DNA of 18,149 nucleotides, from contig JBEGVB010000077.1 in NCBI GenBank assembly GCA_041178545.1, forward strand, positions 1-18,149, written 5' to 3'. This DNA is from JBEATZ01 sp041178545. Its GTDB lineage: Bacteria; Planctomycetota; UBA1135; UBA2386. Below, piece by piece: positions 1 to 7,189 of the stretch. The first letter of the stretch is position 1. Every line of letters starts with the position of its first letter. A model generated the notes under the pieces. The model saw only the letters and a list, made by a program, of their open reading frames with translations. It had not been told where the DNA came from and made no database searches. Both the position numbers and the translations under genes were made by a program.

Positions 1-354
1 ACCACTCCCGCGCACCCCGCGCGTTCCCCGTTCCACCTCCCGCCGCGCCATCCGCCTGGTCCACCGCTCCCGCTCCCCGGCCTCTCTTCCAGCATCCGTC
101 TCGGCGCGCGTTCCTCGCCCACGCCGCCCACCTCCTCATCTCCCGCGCCACGTCCGCGCGCCCTCATCCCCGTCACAGGTTCTCCTCTCCGTCCCCGTCC
201 CCGCTCCACCTCCCGCCGCGCCATCCGCCTTGTCCACCGCTCCCGTTCCCCGGCTCTCTCTTCCAGCCTCCGTCTCAGCGCGCGTTCCATCTTCCGCCGC
301 GCCCTCCGCCTCGACCACCGCTCCTCTTCCCCGCGCCTCTCCTCCCCCGCTCCA
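1..354. repeat. Degenerate C/T-rich tandem repeat, period about 87 bp
   Basis: This stretch holds no gene I can support. The anchor GCGCGTTCC recurs at 19, 106 and 280, spacings of 87 and 174 (twice 87). The best copies are 33-114 and 206-288, near-identical over about 82 bp. A diverged copy starts near 291, and the unit between 115 and 205 is strongly degenerate. The plus strand is pyrimidine-rich and G-poor. Although 87 is a multiple of three and both strands have open frames here, a 1-bp indel separates the two best copies (CCGGCCTCTC against CCGGCTCTCTC) and shifts the frame, which argues against a conserved peptide repeat. The array may continue beyond the left edge. Confidence 0.75.
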
Positions 355-370
355 AATCCCTGGCCTCTCC

Positions 371-1123
371 TCAGCCGAGCAGTTCGCGCGCCGCGGCACG
401 CGGGTCGGCGGCTTGCGTGAGCATGCGGAAGGTCTCTGCCAGGTCGGTGCCGCCCGTGCGTTCCTTCAGCTGTGCCCAGGTGCCGCAGGCAACCAGCTGG
501 CCTTGTTGCAGGACTGCGATGCGGTCCGCCAGTCCCTGCACGACGTCGAGCAGGTGGTCGCAGTAGAGCACGGCACCACCGCGCGCGGCGAACTCGCGCA
601 TGGTCTCCTTGAGCACCATCGTGGTCTGGACGTCGAGGCCGGCGAACGGTTCGTCGAGCACGAGCAGTCTTGGCTTGGTGAGCAGGGCGCTCGCGAGGCC
701 GACCTTCTGCAGCATGCCCTTGCTGAAGGAGACCATGGGCTCGTCGAGACGCGACTCAAGGCCGAGGGCGCGCAGCATGCGGGTCGCGGCCGGGACGATC
801 GCGGCGTCCTCCATGCCGAAGAGGCGGCCCTTGAGGAGGAGGTGCTCGCGCGGCGTGAGTGGCTCGTGCAGGCGGGCGACCTCGGGCAGGTAGCCGATGC
901 GCCGCTTGGCATCCGCGGGTTGGGCCAGGGCATCGATGCCGTCGACTGCGATGCTCCCTGCATCGGGTGGCTGGAGTCCCAGCACGCAGCGGACGGTGGT
1001 TGACTTGCCCGCGCCGTTGGGGCCGAGGAGGGCGACGATCTCGCCCGCTGCGACGGCAAGGTCGAGCCCGGCCAGCGCCTGCTGGCTGCCATAGGACTTG
1101 CGCAGGCCCTGCAGGACGAGCAT
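371..1123 (-). CDS. ABC transporter ATP-binding protein
   Basis: This is a 250-residue single-domain ABC ATPase that would energise an integral-membrane permease from the cytoplasmic face. Walker A is GPNGAGKST at residues 34-42, the Q-loop region is YLPE near 78-81, the signature is the variant FSKGM at 133-137, Walker B is LLVLDEP at 153-159 followed by GLD, and the switch histidine is H190. The SKGM-type signature and short length resemble the ABC-2 exporter class (CcmA/NatA-like) rather than importers. I chose ATG at 1123 because the ABC fold begins there (LVLQGLRKSYG) and GAGGAG lies about 13 nt upstream; the frame stays open to 1189. No permease is seen. It would be expected past the repeat to the left or elsewhere. 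Substrate unknown. Confidence 0.9.
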   Translation of the reverse strand: MLVLQGLRKSYGSQQALAGLDLAVAAGEIVALLGPNGAGKSTTVRCVLGLQPPDAGSIAVDGIDALAQPADAKRRIGYLPEVARLHEPLTPREHLLLKGRLFGMEDAAIVPAATRMLRALGLESRLDEPMVSFSKGMLQKVGLASALLTKPRLLVLDEPFAGLDVQTTMVLKETMREFAARGGAVLYCDHLLDVVQGLADRIAVLQQGQLVACGTWAQLKERTGGTDLAETFRMLTQAADPRAAARELLG

Positions 1124-1249
1124 GGGACTGGTGTAGCTCCTCGGTGGCTGTCGGGCCAGCGCGAGCCTCGCGCCGAGAGCGGAGGGCATCCGCGCCTGCC
1201 TGCGAGGCGAAGGAATCGGCCCTTGCCCGCAACAGCCCGAGGCCCACTA

Positions 1250-2476
1250 ATGCCCGCGTCCATGCCGAACCCGCTCCCGTCGTTGCTCCTTGCCGCCGCC
1301 CTTGTTGCCGCCCCGCTTTTCGCGCAGGAGGCAGCTCCTGCCGCAGCCGAGCTCAAGTGCGTCGACGCCTTCCCCGGACAGGCCAAGTTCGAGCGCCCGC
1401 TGTTCGTCGCCTACCACGCGACGGACGCGGACGGTGCCTACGTGGTGACGCAGCCTGGCAACGTGTTCCGCATCCCGCGCGACGGCAGCAAGGGCGACCG
1501 TCATGTGTTCCTCGACCTGACCAAGACGGTCCTGACCGACAACTGGGAAGAGGGCCTGCTGGGCTTCGACTTCGACCCCGACTACGCGACCAACGGCTTC
1601 GTCTACGTCTACTGGTCCGAGAAGGTGCCGATGCGCGAGGGCGACGTGGGTGGCCGCAAGGCGCGCTCGTCGCGCCAGAGCGTGATCAGCCGCTTCGGCA
1701 CCAAGGCTGCAGACGGGCTGCGCGTCGTCGACCCAGCCAGCGAACTGCGCGTGATGGAGATCTTCCAGCCGTTCGGCAACCACAATGGCGGCACGATCTG
1801 CTTCGGTCCCGACCGCATGCTGTACGTGGGCCTTGGCGACGGCGGCTCGGCAAACGACCCGTTTGGCGCGGGGCAGAACAAGGCGACGCTGCTGGGCAAG
1901 GTGCTGCGCATCGACGTGCGCGGCGCGACTGCAGAGAAGCCCTATGCCATTCCCGAGGACAACCCCTTCGTGAAGGAGCAGGGTGCCCGCGGCGAGATCT
2001 GGACCTGGGGCATGCGCAACCCGTGGCGCATCAGCTTCGACCGCAAGACCGGCGACCTGTGGTGCGGCGACGTGGGCCAGAACGCCATCGAGGAGGTCAA
2101 CCGGCTGGTGAAGGGCGGCAACTACGGCTGGAACTTCATGGAGGCCGAGGAGGAGTTCTCGCTGCGCCGCCAGAAGGGCGAGATGCCGAAGGACCTGCTC
2201 CCGCCAGTGGCCTCCTACCCGCACAAGGACGGCTTGAGCGTCACCGGCGGCTACGTGTACCGAGGCACCAAGCTCGCTGACCTCGACGGCTGCTATGTCT
2301 ACGGCGACTTCGCGACCTTCCGCCTCTGGGCCGTGAAGGAGGACCGCAAGGGCGGCAACCACGAGGTGCGTGCGCTCGGCAAGGTGCCAGGCCAGCTGTC
2401 GAGCTTTGCCGAGGAGCCGGACGGCGAGCTGCTCGTCACCTGCTTCGACGGCAGGATCTACCGCCTGACGCGCTGA
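1250..2476 (+). CDS. Exported PQQ-dependent sugar dehydrogenase (GSDH/YliI-like)
   Basis: This 408-residue protein belongs to the soluble glucose/sorbosone (aldose) dehydrogenase family, six-bladed beta-propellers that oxidise sugars outside the cytoplasm with pyrroloquinoline quinone. A signal peptide covers residues 1-25 (leucine/alanine core, likely cleavage after LFA). Family motifs appear in order: HNGG at 178-181, whose histidine is the catalytic base in this family, GDGG at 196-199, MRNPWR at 255-260, GDVGQN at 273-278, NYGWN at 291-295 and TGGYVYRG near 332-339. The ATG at 1250 is preferred because GAGG lies about 8 nt upstream; an in-frame TTG at 1223 and ATG at 1262 are alternatives. 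It diverges from the ABC gene, and its 3' end overlaps the opposing glycosyltransferase by 19 bp. PQQ use is inferred from the family; no PQQ biosynthesis genes are in view. Confidence 0.9.
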   Translation: MPASMPNPLPSLLLAAALVAAPLFAQEAAPAAAELKCVDAFPGQAKFERPLFVAYHATDADGAYVVTQPGNVFRIPRDGSKGDRHVFLDLTKTVLTDNWEEGLLGFDFDPDYATNGFVYVYWSEKVPMREGDVGGRKARSSRQSVISRFGTKAADGLRVVDPASELRVMEIFQPFGNHNGGTICFGPDRMLYVGLGDGGSANDPFGAGQNKATLLGKVLRIDVRGATAEKPYAIPEDNPFVKEQGARGEIWTWGMRNPWRISFDRKTGDLWCGDVGQNAIEEVNRLVKGGNYGWNFMEAEEEFSLRRQKGEMPKDLLPPVASYPHKDGLSVTGGYVYRGTKLADLDGCYVYGDFATFRLWAVKEDRKGGNHEVRALGKVPGQLSSFAEEPDGELLVTCFDGRIYRLTR

Positions 2477-3684
2477 ACCGCCTGCACGGCGCGGTGGTGC
2501 GCCCTTGCGTGCTCGCACAGTGTGTCGAAGCGCGCGTGCATCCGCGGCCACTCGAAGTGGGTCCGTACCCAAGCTGCTGCACGTGCACCCACTGCTGCGG
2601 CCTGCTGCGGCATGTCCATCAGCTGGACCACCGCGGCTGCCATGGCCTCTGCGCCCTCGCGCACCAGCAGTGTGTCGTCGGGCACCGTTCCGAGTCCCTG
2701 GGCTGCCTGCGGAGTGCTGACCACGGGCAGGCCCATGCTCATTGCCTCGAGGACCTTGTTCTGCACGCCGCGCGCAAGGCGCAGCGGTGCGATGGCGATT
2801 GCGCTGCGCTCGAACCACGGCACGGTCTGGGGCACTCGACCGGTGACCTCGATGCCATCTTGCCCGTGCAGTGAGCGCACTGCCGCTGTGGGGGAGCTGC
2901 CGACCACGAGGAAGCGCGCATCGGCATGACGTGCGCGGACAGCCGGCCAGCACGACTGCACGAACCAAGTGACTGCGTCGACGTTGGGTTCGTAGTCCAT
3001 CACGCCCGTGAAGATCACGGTGTGCGGCTCGCGCTGCGCGGTGTCGACTGGCGCGAAGTGCTGTGTGTCGACACCGTTGGGCAGGACGTGTGCGGTCACG
3101 CGCGGGATGCGCTGCTCGAACAGCTGCTTCTCGACATCGCTCACGACCACCGAGACGTCGAACGCCTGCGCCACCCTGCGCTCGAACTCCAGCAGCAGCC
3201 TCGCCTCGCGCCGGTAGACCCATGCGCCTACGCCGCTTCGCGTCGCGGCCACCTGGGCCCACTTGTCGGAGTCGAGTTCGGCGAACTGCATCAGGCGCGG
3301 GGACCCGGGTCGGTCGAGCACGTACTGCGCCATCGAGGACGAGTAGACGTAGACGAGGTCCGGGGGTGCCGGACGATGGGCCGCCTCCACCGCCCGGACG
3401 AGGGCGCGGTGCCGGAAGAAGGGCAGAGTGAGGGCTTCGCCCGTGAGCAGCCCTCGCAGCGAGGTGACCTTGCGGAGGCCTCGGTGGATCCTCGGAGCGG
3501 CGACACTGCGGCAACGGGTCCTCAGGTGCTCCACGCCAGCCGCGTCCGCATCGGTCTCGGCAAAGCAGCACACGTCGACTTCGTGCCCTTGGTCGAGCAG
3601 GTGGGCGAGGAAGTGCCACGTGGTGATGCGGTCACCGCGGTCGGGGGGCCATGGCACCCGCTGGCACAGGAACAGGATCCTCAC
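2458..3684 (-). CDS. GT4 glycosyltransferase, exosortase-associated Stp1-like (TIGR03087 type)
   Basis: This 408-residue GT-B glycosyltransferase transfers a nucleotide-sugar residue in the cytoplasm to a growing glycan. The N-terminus RILFLCQRVPWPPDRGDR (2-19), the SLRGLLTGEALTLPFFR stretch (75-91), VYSSSMAQYV (113-122), DSDKWAQ (138-144) and YRREARLL (157-164) match the pattern I know for the sugar transferase of PEP-CTERM/EpsH exosortase loci. The acceptor domain carries LPNGVD (201-206), FTGVMDYEPNVDA (225-237) and the donor-site stretch NKVLEAMSMGLPVV (309-322). GTG at 3684 was chosen because the conserved RILFLC begins there; there is no clear Shine-Dalgarno. The frame remains open far upstream through antisense sequence, which I treat as artefact. 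It diverges from the HDOD gene across 93 bp. No exosortase is seen here. Confidence 0.85.
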   Translation of the reverse strand: MRILFLCQRVPWPPDRGDRITTWHFLAHLLDQGHEVDVCCFAETDADAAGVEHLRTRCRSVAAPRIHRGLRKVTSLRGLLTGEALTLPFFRHRALVRAVEAAHRPAPPDLVYVYSSSMAQYVLDRPGSPRLMQFAELDSDKWAQVAATRSGVGAWVYRREARLLLEFERRVAQAFDVSVVVSDVEKQLFEQRIPRVTAHVLPNGVDTQHFAPVDTAQREPHTVIFTGVMDYEPNVDAVTWFVQSCWPAVRARHADARFLVVGSSPTAAVRSLHGQDGIEVTGRVPQTVPWFERSAIAIAPLRLARGVQNKVLEAMSMGLPVVSTPQAAQGLGTVPDDTLLVREGAEAMAAAVVQLMDMPQQAAAVGARAAAWVRTHFEWPRMHARFDTLCEHARAHHRAVQAVQRVRR

Positions 3685-3777
3685 GTGGGATTCTTCGGCT
3701 GGTGGAACGAGCAGGTTGAACTCAAGTCCGTGGGCCGAACGTCCGATACCACGGGATCCTGAGTTTGCCGTGACGCG

Positions 3778-4641
3778 ATGAACCAAAGCCAGCAGATCCA
3801 GCTGAACGACCTCGTCGAGGGCACCGTCGAGCTGCCGACCATGCCCGTGATGCTCGCACAGCTCAACAAGGTGGCAGCCGACCCGAACAGCACGCCCGCG
3901 GACCTCGCTGCCGTGGTCGCACGCGACCCTGCAGTGGCCGCAAACGTGCTGCGCATCGTCAACTCGTCCTACTACGGGCTGCCGGGGCAGGTGGGATCGC
4001 TCGAGATCGCCGCCTCCATCGTGGGCGGCAACATGCTCAAGAAGATCGCGTTGCGCGCAGGGCTGCAGTCGACCTTCGCCCCCGGTCGCGAGCGCATCCC
4101 GCACTTCGACCTCGAGGCCTTCTGGTCCCACGCCATGTACGTGGGCGTTGCCAGCCAGGTGCTCGGCACCGCCTCGCCGGTCGCCATCGAGGCATCGTCC
4201 GACGACCTGCATGCCGCCGGCCTGATGCACGAGATCGGCAAGCTCGTGTTGCTGGAGAGCTGCCGCGGTGCCTACCTCGCTGTGCTGCAACTCGCCTCGC
4301 GTTCGGCGCTGCCGGAAGCAGAGGTGGAACAACACCTGCTCGGTTTCACCCATGGTGAGGTCGGCGCAGCGCTCATCGCCAAGTGGCAGCTGCCTTGGGA
4401 CATGGGCATCGGCATCCGCTACCATCACCGCCCGTCGCGCGATCCTTCGCAGGGTCCGCTCAGCGCCATCCTCCACCTTGCGGACCAACTCGCATGGAAC
4501 TCCGGTCGTCCGTCGACGATCGGACCGCCCAAACCGCGGCTCGACCCCGAGGCCCATGCGCGCACCAAGCTCCTGCCCGAGCAGGTGGATGCGCTTGTTC
4601 CCGCGATCGAGGACGAGTTCCGCAGGCTCCGCACTCCCTGA
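3778..4641 (+). CDS. HDOD domain signalling protein
   Basis: A 287-residue protein that is almost entirely one HDOD domain, the non-catalytic relative of HD-GYP/HD phosphohydrolases that acts as a protein-interaction module in signalling and stress regulation. Seen: LPTMPVML (19-26), DPAVAANVLRIVNSSYYG (50-67), WSHAM (116-120), AAGLMHEIGKLVLLE (146-160, with His-Glu where HD enzymes have His-Asp), THGEVGAALIAKWQLP (191-206) and IRYHHRP (213-219). No receiver, GGDEF, EAL or membrane segment is attached. ATG at 3778 is the first good start; no Shine-Dalgarno is evident. It precedes the flippase by 69 bp on the same strand and may be co-transcribed with the glycan genes, so a regulatory role in polysaccharide production is possible but unproven. 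Confidence 0.85.
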   Translation: MNQSQQIQLNDLVEGTVELPTMPVMLAQLNKVAADPNSTPADLAAVVARDPAVAANVLRIVNSSYYGLPGQVGSLEIAASIVGGNMLKKIALRAGLQSTFAPGRERIPHFDLEAFWSHAMYVGVASQVLGTASPVAIEASSDDLHAAGLMHEIGKLVLLESCRGAYLAVLQLASRSALPEAEVEQHLLGFTHGEVGAALIAKWQLPWDMGIGIRYHHRPSRDPSQGPLSAILHLADQLAWNSGRPSTIGPPKPRLDPEAHARTKLLPEQVDALVPAIEDEFRRLRTP

Positions 4642-4710
4642 ACCCGGGCGGCCCGACCCGCTGCCCGCTCCCCACCTCCCCACCCCACCCCCGACCCAGC
4701 AAGGCGCATC

Positions 4711-6132
4711 GTGTTGAACTTCCGCCGCTGGGTCGTGTTCACCTTCCTCGTCCACCTGATGGTGATCGCGGTGGACAAGGGTGGCGGCCTGCTGCTGTAC
4801 CTGCTCACCCGCAACGAGGTCGACCAGCACGGTCGCGCGAGCCTGCTCGCCTCGCTGCCGTTCATCCTCATGTCCGCGGCCAATCTCGGCCTTGCGACCT
4901 CCCTCGTCTACCTGTTGCGTCGCAACCGATTCGGCGTGCAGAAGGTCTTCGAGACCACGATGACCGTGGCGCTCGTGTGGGGAACCCTTGTCGGTGCCCT
5001 CGCAGCGGTTCTCGTGCTGGGACTGCTGCCGCTCGTACGTCCCGACTGGGCCTTCGACCCGTGGCTGGTCATCCCCATGTGCGGCGCGGTGCCGCTGCTG
5101 CTCGTCGCCAGCTACGGCAACTCGATCCAGCTGGCCACTGAGCGCATCAAGGACTACGGCGCGGTCCACCTGGTGAGCTCGCTTGCCTACCTGCCCGCCT
5201 TCTTCGCCATCTTCGTGGTGCTCGGCGCCAACGTTGCCGAGGGCGACGTGCCGATGGCCGTCTCGTGGGGCCGACTCGTCACCGCGGCATTCGTCGCCAT
5301 GGTGGTGCTCACGATGCTCCGCAACATCGTCAAGGTGCGGCTCGGCTTCGACCGGTTGTTCTTCCGTGCAGGCTGTTCCTACGGCTGGCGTGCAAACCTC
5401 AACAGCACCATCACCTACCTGAACCACCGCCTCGACCTGCTGATCGTGGGCGCGCTGTACGTCGCGCCTGCGACGACCGGCAGCAACTCGACCGACTTGG
5501 TGCTGGAACAGGTCGCCTTCTACAGCATGGCCGTGACGTGGGCCGAGCTCGTGTGGCACTTCCCGGAGGCCATGCGCGACCTGTTCTTCAGCAAGGTGGC
5601 CGGCTCGACGCACGAGCAGGCCAAGCTGCTGACCCCCGTGTTCTCACGCATCGGCTTGTTCGTCTCGCTCGTGGGCGGACTACTGGTGATGCAGCTCGTC
5701 GACCCGGTGATGGGCACCATCACGTCCCTCGTCCAGTCCGGCAGCAACCCATGGTACGAGCACTGGAGCGATCCCGTTGGCCAGTCGCTGCTCGTGCTGC
5801 TACCGGGAACGGTTGCCTTCACCGTCAGCAAGCTGCTGCAGGCAGACCTTGCTGCGCGCGACAAGCTCCAGCAGTGCGTGAACGCCCAGCTCATGGTGCT
5901 TGCCGTGATGCTCGCAGCGGACGCGGCGCTGGTCCCCGACTACGGTGCGGTGGGCGCCGCTGCGGCCTCGACGGTTGCATACGTCGTCGCAACGATCTAC
6001 ACCCTCTGGGTCTACTCGCGTGAGACGGGCACCTCGAGCTGGAAGTGCCTGTTCGTCCACGGAGACGACTTCCACTACCTTGGTGACGTGGTGAGGACCG
6101 TGTGGCGCAAGATCCGTAGGGGCAAGCTGTGA
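4711..6132 (+). CDS. Polysaccharide/oligosaccharide flippase (Wzx/MOP-type membrane protein)
   Basis: This 473-residue, highly hydrophobic protein has roughly 11 to 14 predicted membrane segments by eye, starting with residues 8-32, and short charged loops. Length and the pattern of paired hydrophobic segments fit the MOP/MVF exporter superfamily, which flips undecaprenol-linked oligosaccharides across the inner membrane. YGWRANLNSTITYLNHRLDLLIVGAL (residues 226-251) resembles the conserved middle segment of Wzx proteins (ANL..YLN.R.D..IVG). The start is GTG at 4711 with AAGG about 8 nt upstream. The stop overlaps the GTG of the next glycosyltransferase by 4 bp (GTGA), which indicates translational coupling. 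The 69-bp leader is strongly C-rich (4660-4700). Substrate unknown; other MOP-type exporters are possible. Confidence 0.8.
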   Translation: MLNFRRWVVFTFLVHLMVIAVDKGGGLLLYLLTRNEVDQHGRASLLASLPFILMSAANLGLATSLVYLLRRNRFGVQKVFETTMTVALVWGTLVGALAAVLVLGLLPLVRPDWAFDPWLVIPMCGAVPLLLVASYGNSIQLATERIKDYGAVHLVSSLAYLPAFFAIFVVLGANVAEGDVPMAVSWGRLVTAAFVAMVVLTMLRNIVKVRLGFDRLFFRAGCSYGWRANLNSTITYLNHRLDLLIVGALYVAPATTGSNSTDLVLEQVAFYSMAVTWAELVWHFPEAMRDLFFSKVAGSTHEQAKLLTPVFSRIGLFVSLVGGLLVMQLVDPVMGTITSLVQSGSNPWYEHWSDPVGQSLLVLLPGTVAFTVSKLLQADLAARDKLQQCVNAQLMVLAVMLAADAALVPDYGAVGAAAASTVAYVVATIYTLWVYSRETGTSSWKCLFVHGDDFHYLGDVVRTVWRKIRRGKL

Positions 6133-7040
6133 GCGACCGCATCGCGGTCGTGGTTCCTGCATTCAACGCGAGCCGGTTCCTCGGCGTCACCCTCGACTCG
6201 CTGCGCAACCAGACCCTGCCGCCCACCGAGGTCGTGGTGGTGGACGACGGCAGCACCGACGACACCGTGGCCATTGCCCGCCGTATGGGCGCAAAGGTGG
6301 TGAGCCAGGCGCAGCGCGGTCCCGGTGCGGCCCGCAACCGCGGCATCGCCGAGACCAGTGCCACGTGGATCGCCTTCTGCGACGCGGACGACTGGTTCGC
6401 GCCCAACAAGCTCGAGCGCCAGTTCCACACCGTGAAGCACCTTGGGGCACAGTGCATCTCCACCGATGCATGGCTTGTCGAGGCCGACAAGGTGGTGCGC
6501 TGCAAGAACTCGAAGAAGGTGGTGCCTGCGGCCGTCACCATGGAGGCGATGCTGCGCAGCAACCCGGTCATCTGCAGCACGGTGTTGGCGCGCCGCGAAG
6601 CCATTGACCAGGCAGGCATGTTCGACGAGAGCCCCGAGCTCGTCGCCACCGAGGACTACGACCTCTGGCTGCGCATGGCCTTCCGCGAGCCCATTGCCTA
6701 CCTCGACGAGCCGCTCACCTTCTACCGTTCCCACGCGGGCAGCCTCGGCTCCAACGCCCGCTTCCTCGCGGGCATCGACCGGATCATGGAGAAGGTGGCT
6801 GCGGCCCACGGCGACCAGTCCCACTACCGCCAGCTCATGGACCAGCACCGGGCCAAGGCCCGCCTGCAGGTCGCCTGGGACCTGTTGTGTGCCGGCCAGC
6901 GGCAGGACTGCCGGGCGATGGTGGCGGAGGCGCGAGGGCTGACCGGCTGGACCGGTCCGGTCTTCCGCATGTGGCTGCGCAGCTACCTAGGGGCCGGCTC
7001 CCGTGCGGCGGCCCGGGGCCGTGCCACCCTGCCCAGCTGA
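6129..7040 (+). CDS. Family 2 glycosyltransferase
   Basis: A 303-residue GT-A fold glycosyltransferase, cytoplasmic or membrane-peripheral, adding a sugar from a nucleotide donor to a lipid-linked glycan. The opening IAVVVPAFNASRFLGVTLDSL (from residue 5) is typical of the family. VVVVDDGSTDDT (35-46) holds the nucleotide-binding aspartates, CDADDWF (84-90) the DxD-like metal site, and TEDYDLWLRM (174-183) the probable catalytic-base region. A C-terminal tail of about 90 residues has no recognised domain and no clear membrane anchor. GTG at 6129 overlaps the flippase stop by 4 bp, so the two are translationally coupled and probably act on the same glycan. A weak hairpin followed by T residues lies downstream at 7068-7086. 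Confidence 0.9.
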   Translation: MSDRIAVVVPAFNASRFLGVTLDSLRNQTLPPTEVVVVDDGSTDDTVAIARRMGAKVVSQAQRGPGAARNRGIAETSATWIAFCDADDWFAPNKLERQFHTVKHLGAQCISTDAWLVEADKVVRCKNSKKVVPAAVTMEAMLRSNPVICSTVLARREAIDQAGMFDESPELVATEDYDLWLRMAFREPIAYLDEPLTFYRSHAGSLGSNARFLAGIDRIMEKVAAAHGDQSHYRQLMDQHRAKARLQVAWDLLCAGQRQDCRAMVAEARGLTGWTGPVFRMWLRSYLGAGSRAAARGRATLPS

Positions 7041-7067
7041 CCATGGGCAACGTTCTCCTTCCCAAGG

Positions 7068-7086
7068 CCCCTTCCGCTGGGGTTTT
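7068..7086 (+). terminator. Weak hairpin-plus-T candidate terminator after the GT2 gene
   Basis: CCCC (7068-7071) pairs with GGGG (7079-7082) around a 7-nt loop and is followed directly by TTTT (7083-7086). The stem is only 4 bp, so this is weak. Its position 28 nt after the glycosyltransferase stop, before a separate promoter, is what makes it plausible. Confidence 0.3.
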
Positions 7087-7151
7087 CCACATTGGCGCGC
7101 ATGAACAGCCGGTGCACCGACCCGGGCGTGGATCGCACGCAGCCCACTGCC

Positions 7152-7157
7152 TATAGT
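7152..7157 (+). promoter_or_regulatory. Candidate -10 element (TATAGT) for the amino-acid dehydrogenase gene
   Basis: TATAGT stands out in GC-rich intergenic sequence, 32 nt before the TTG start of the dehydrogenase. No TTGACA-like -35 is seen at the usual spacing. A GAGG Shine-Dalgarno core follows at 7179-7182, 7 nt before the start, so this would be a conventional leadered transcript. Confidence 0.45.
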
Positions 7158-7189
7158 GCTTCGCCGATTTCTCCGACCGAGGCCCAAAC

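Noticed and set aside
136..399. 87-codon minus-strand frame in the repeat region
   Set aside because: It is Gly/Ala/Arg/Glu low complexity, overlaps the ABC gene end out of frame, and the 1-bp indel between repeat copies breaks the frame.
371..1123. SKGM in place of LSGGQ in the ABC signature
   Set aside because: SKGM-type signatures are common in ABC-2 exporter ATPases, so this is not an unusual mutation.
1247..3619. 790-codon minus-strand open frame
   Set aside because: It crosses antisense to the sugar dehydrogenase and out of frame with the glycosyltransferase; its composition is typical of shadow frames.
3685..5613. Very long minus-strand open frame upstream of the Stp1-like glycosyltransferase, reaching about 1050 codons in total
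   Set aside because: It is antisense to the HDOD and flippase genes and translates to His/Arg/Glu-rich low-complexity sequence. Only the part from 3684 down has homology, so the rest is a GC artefact.
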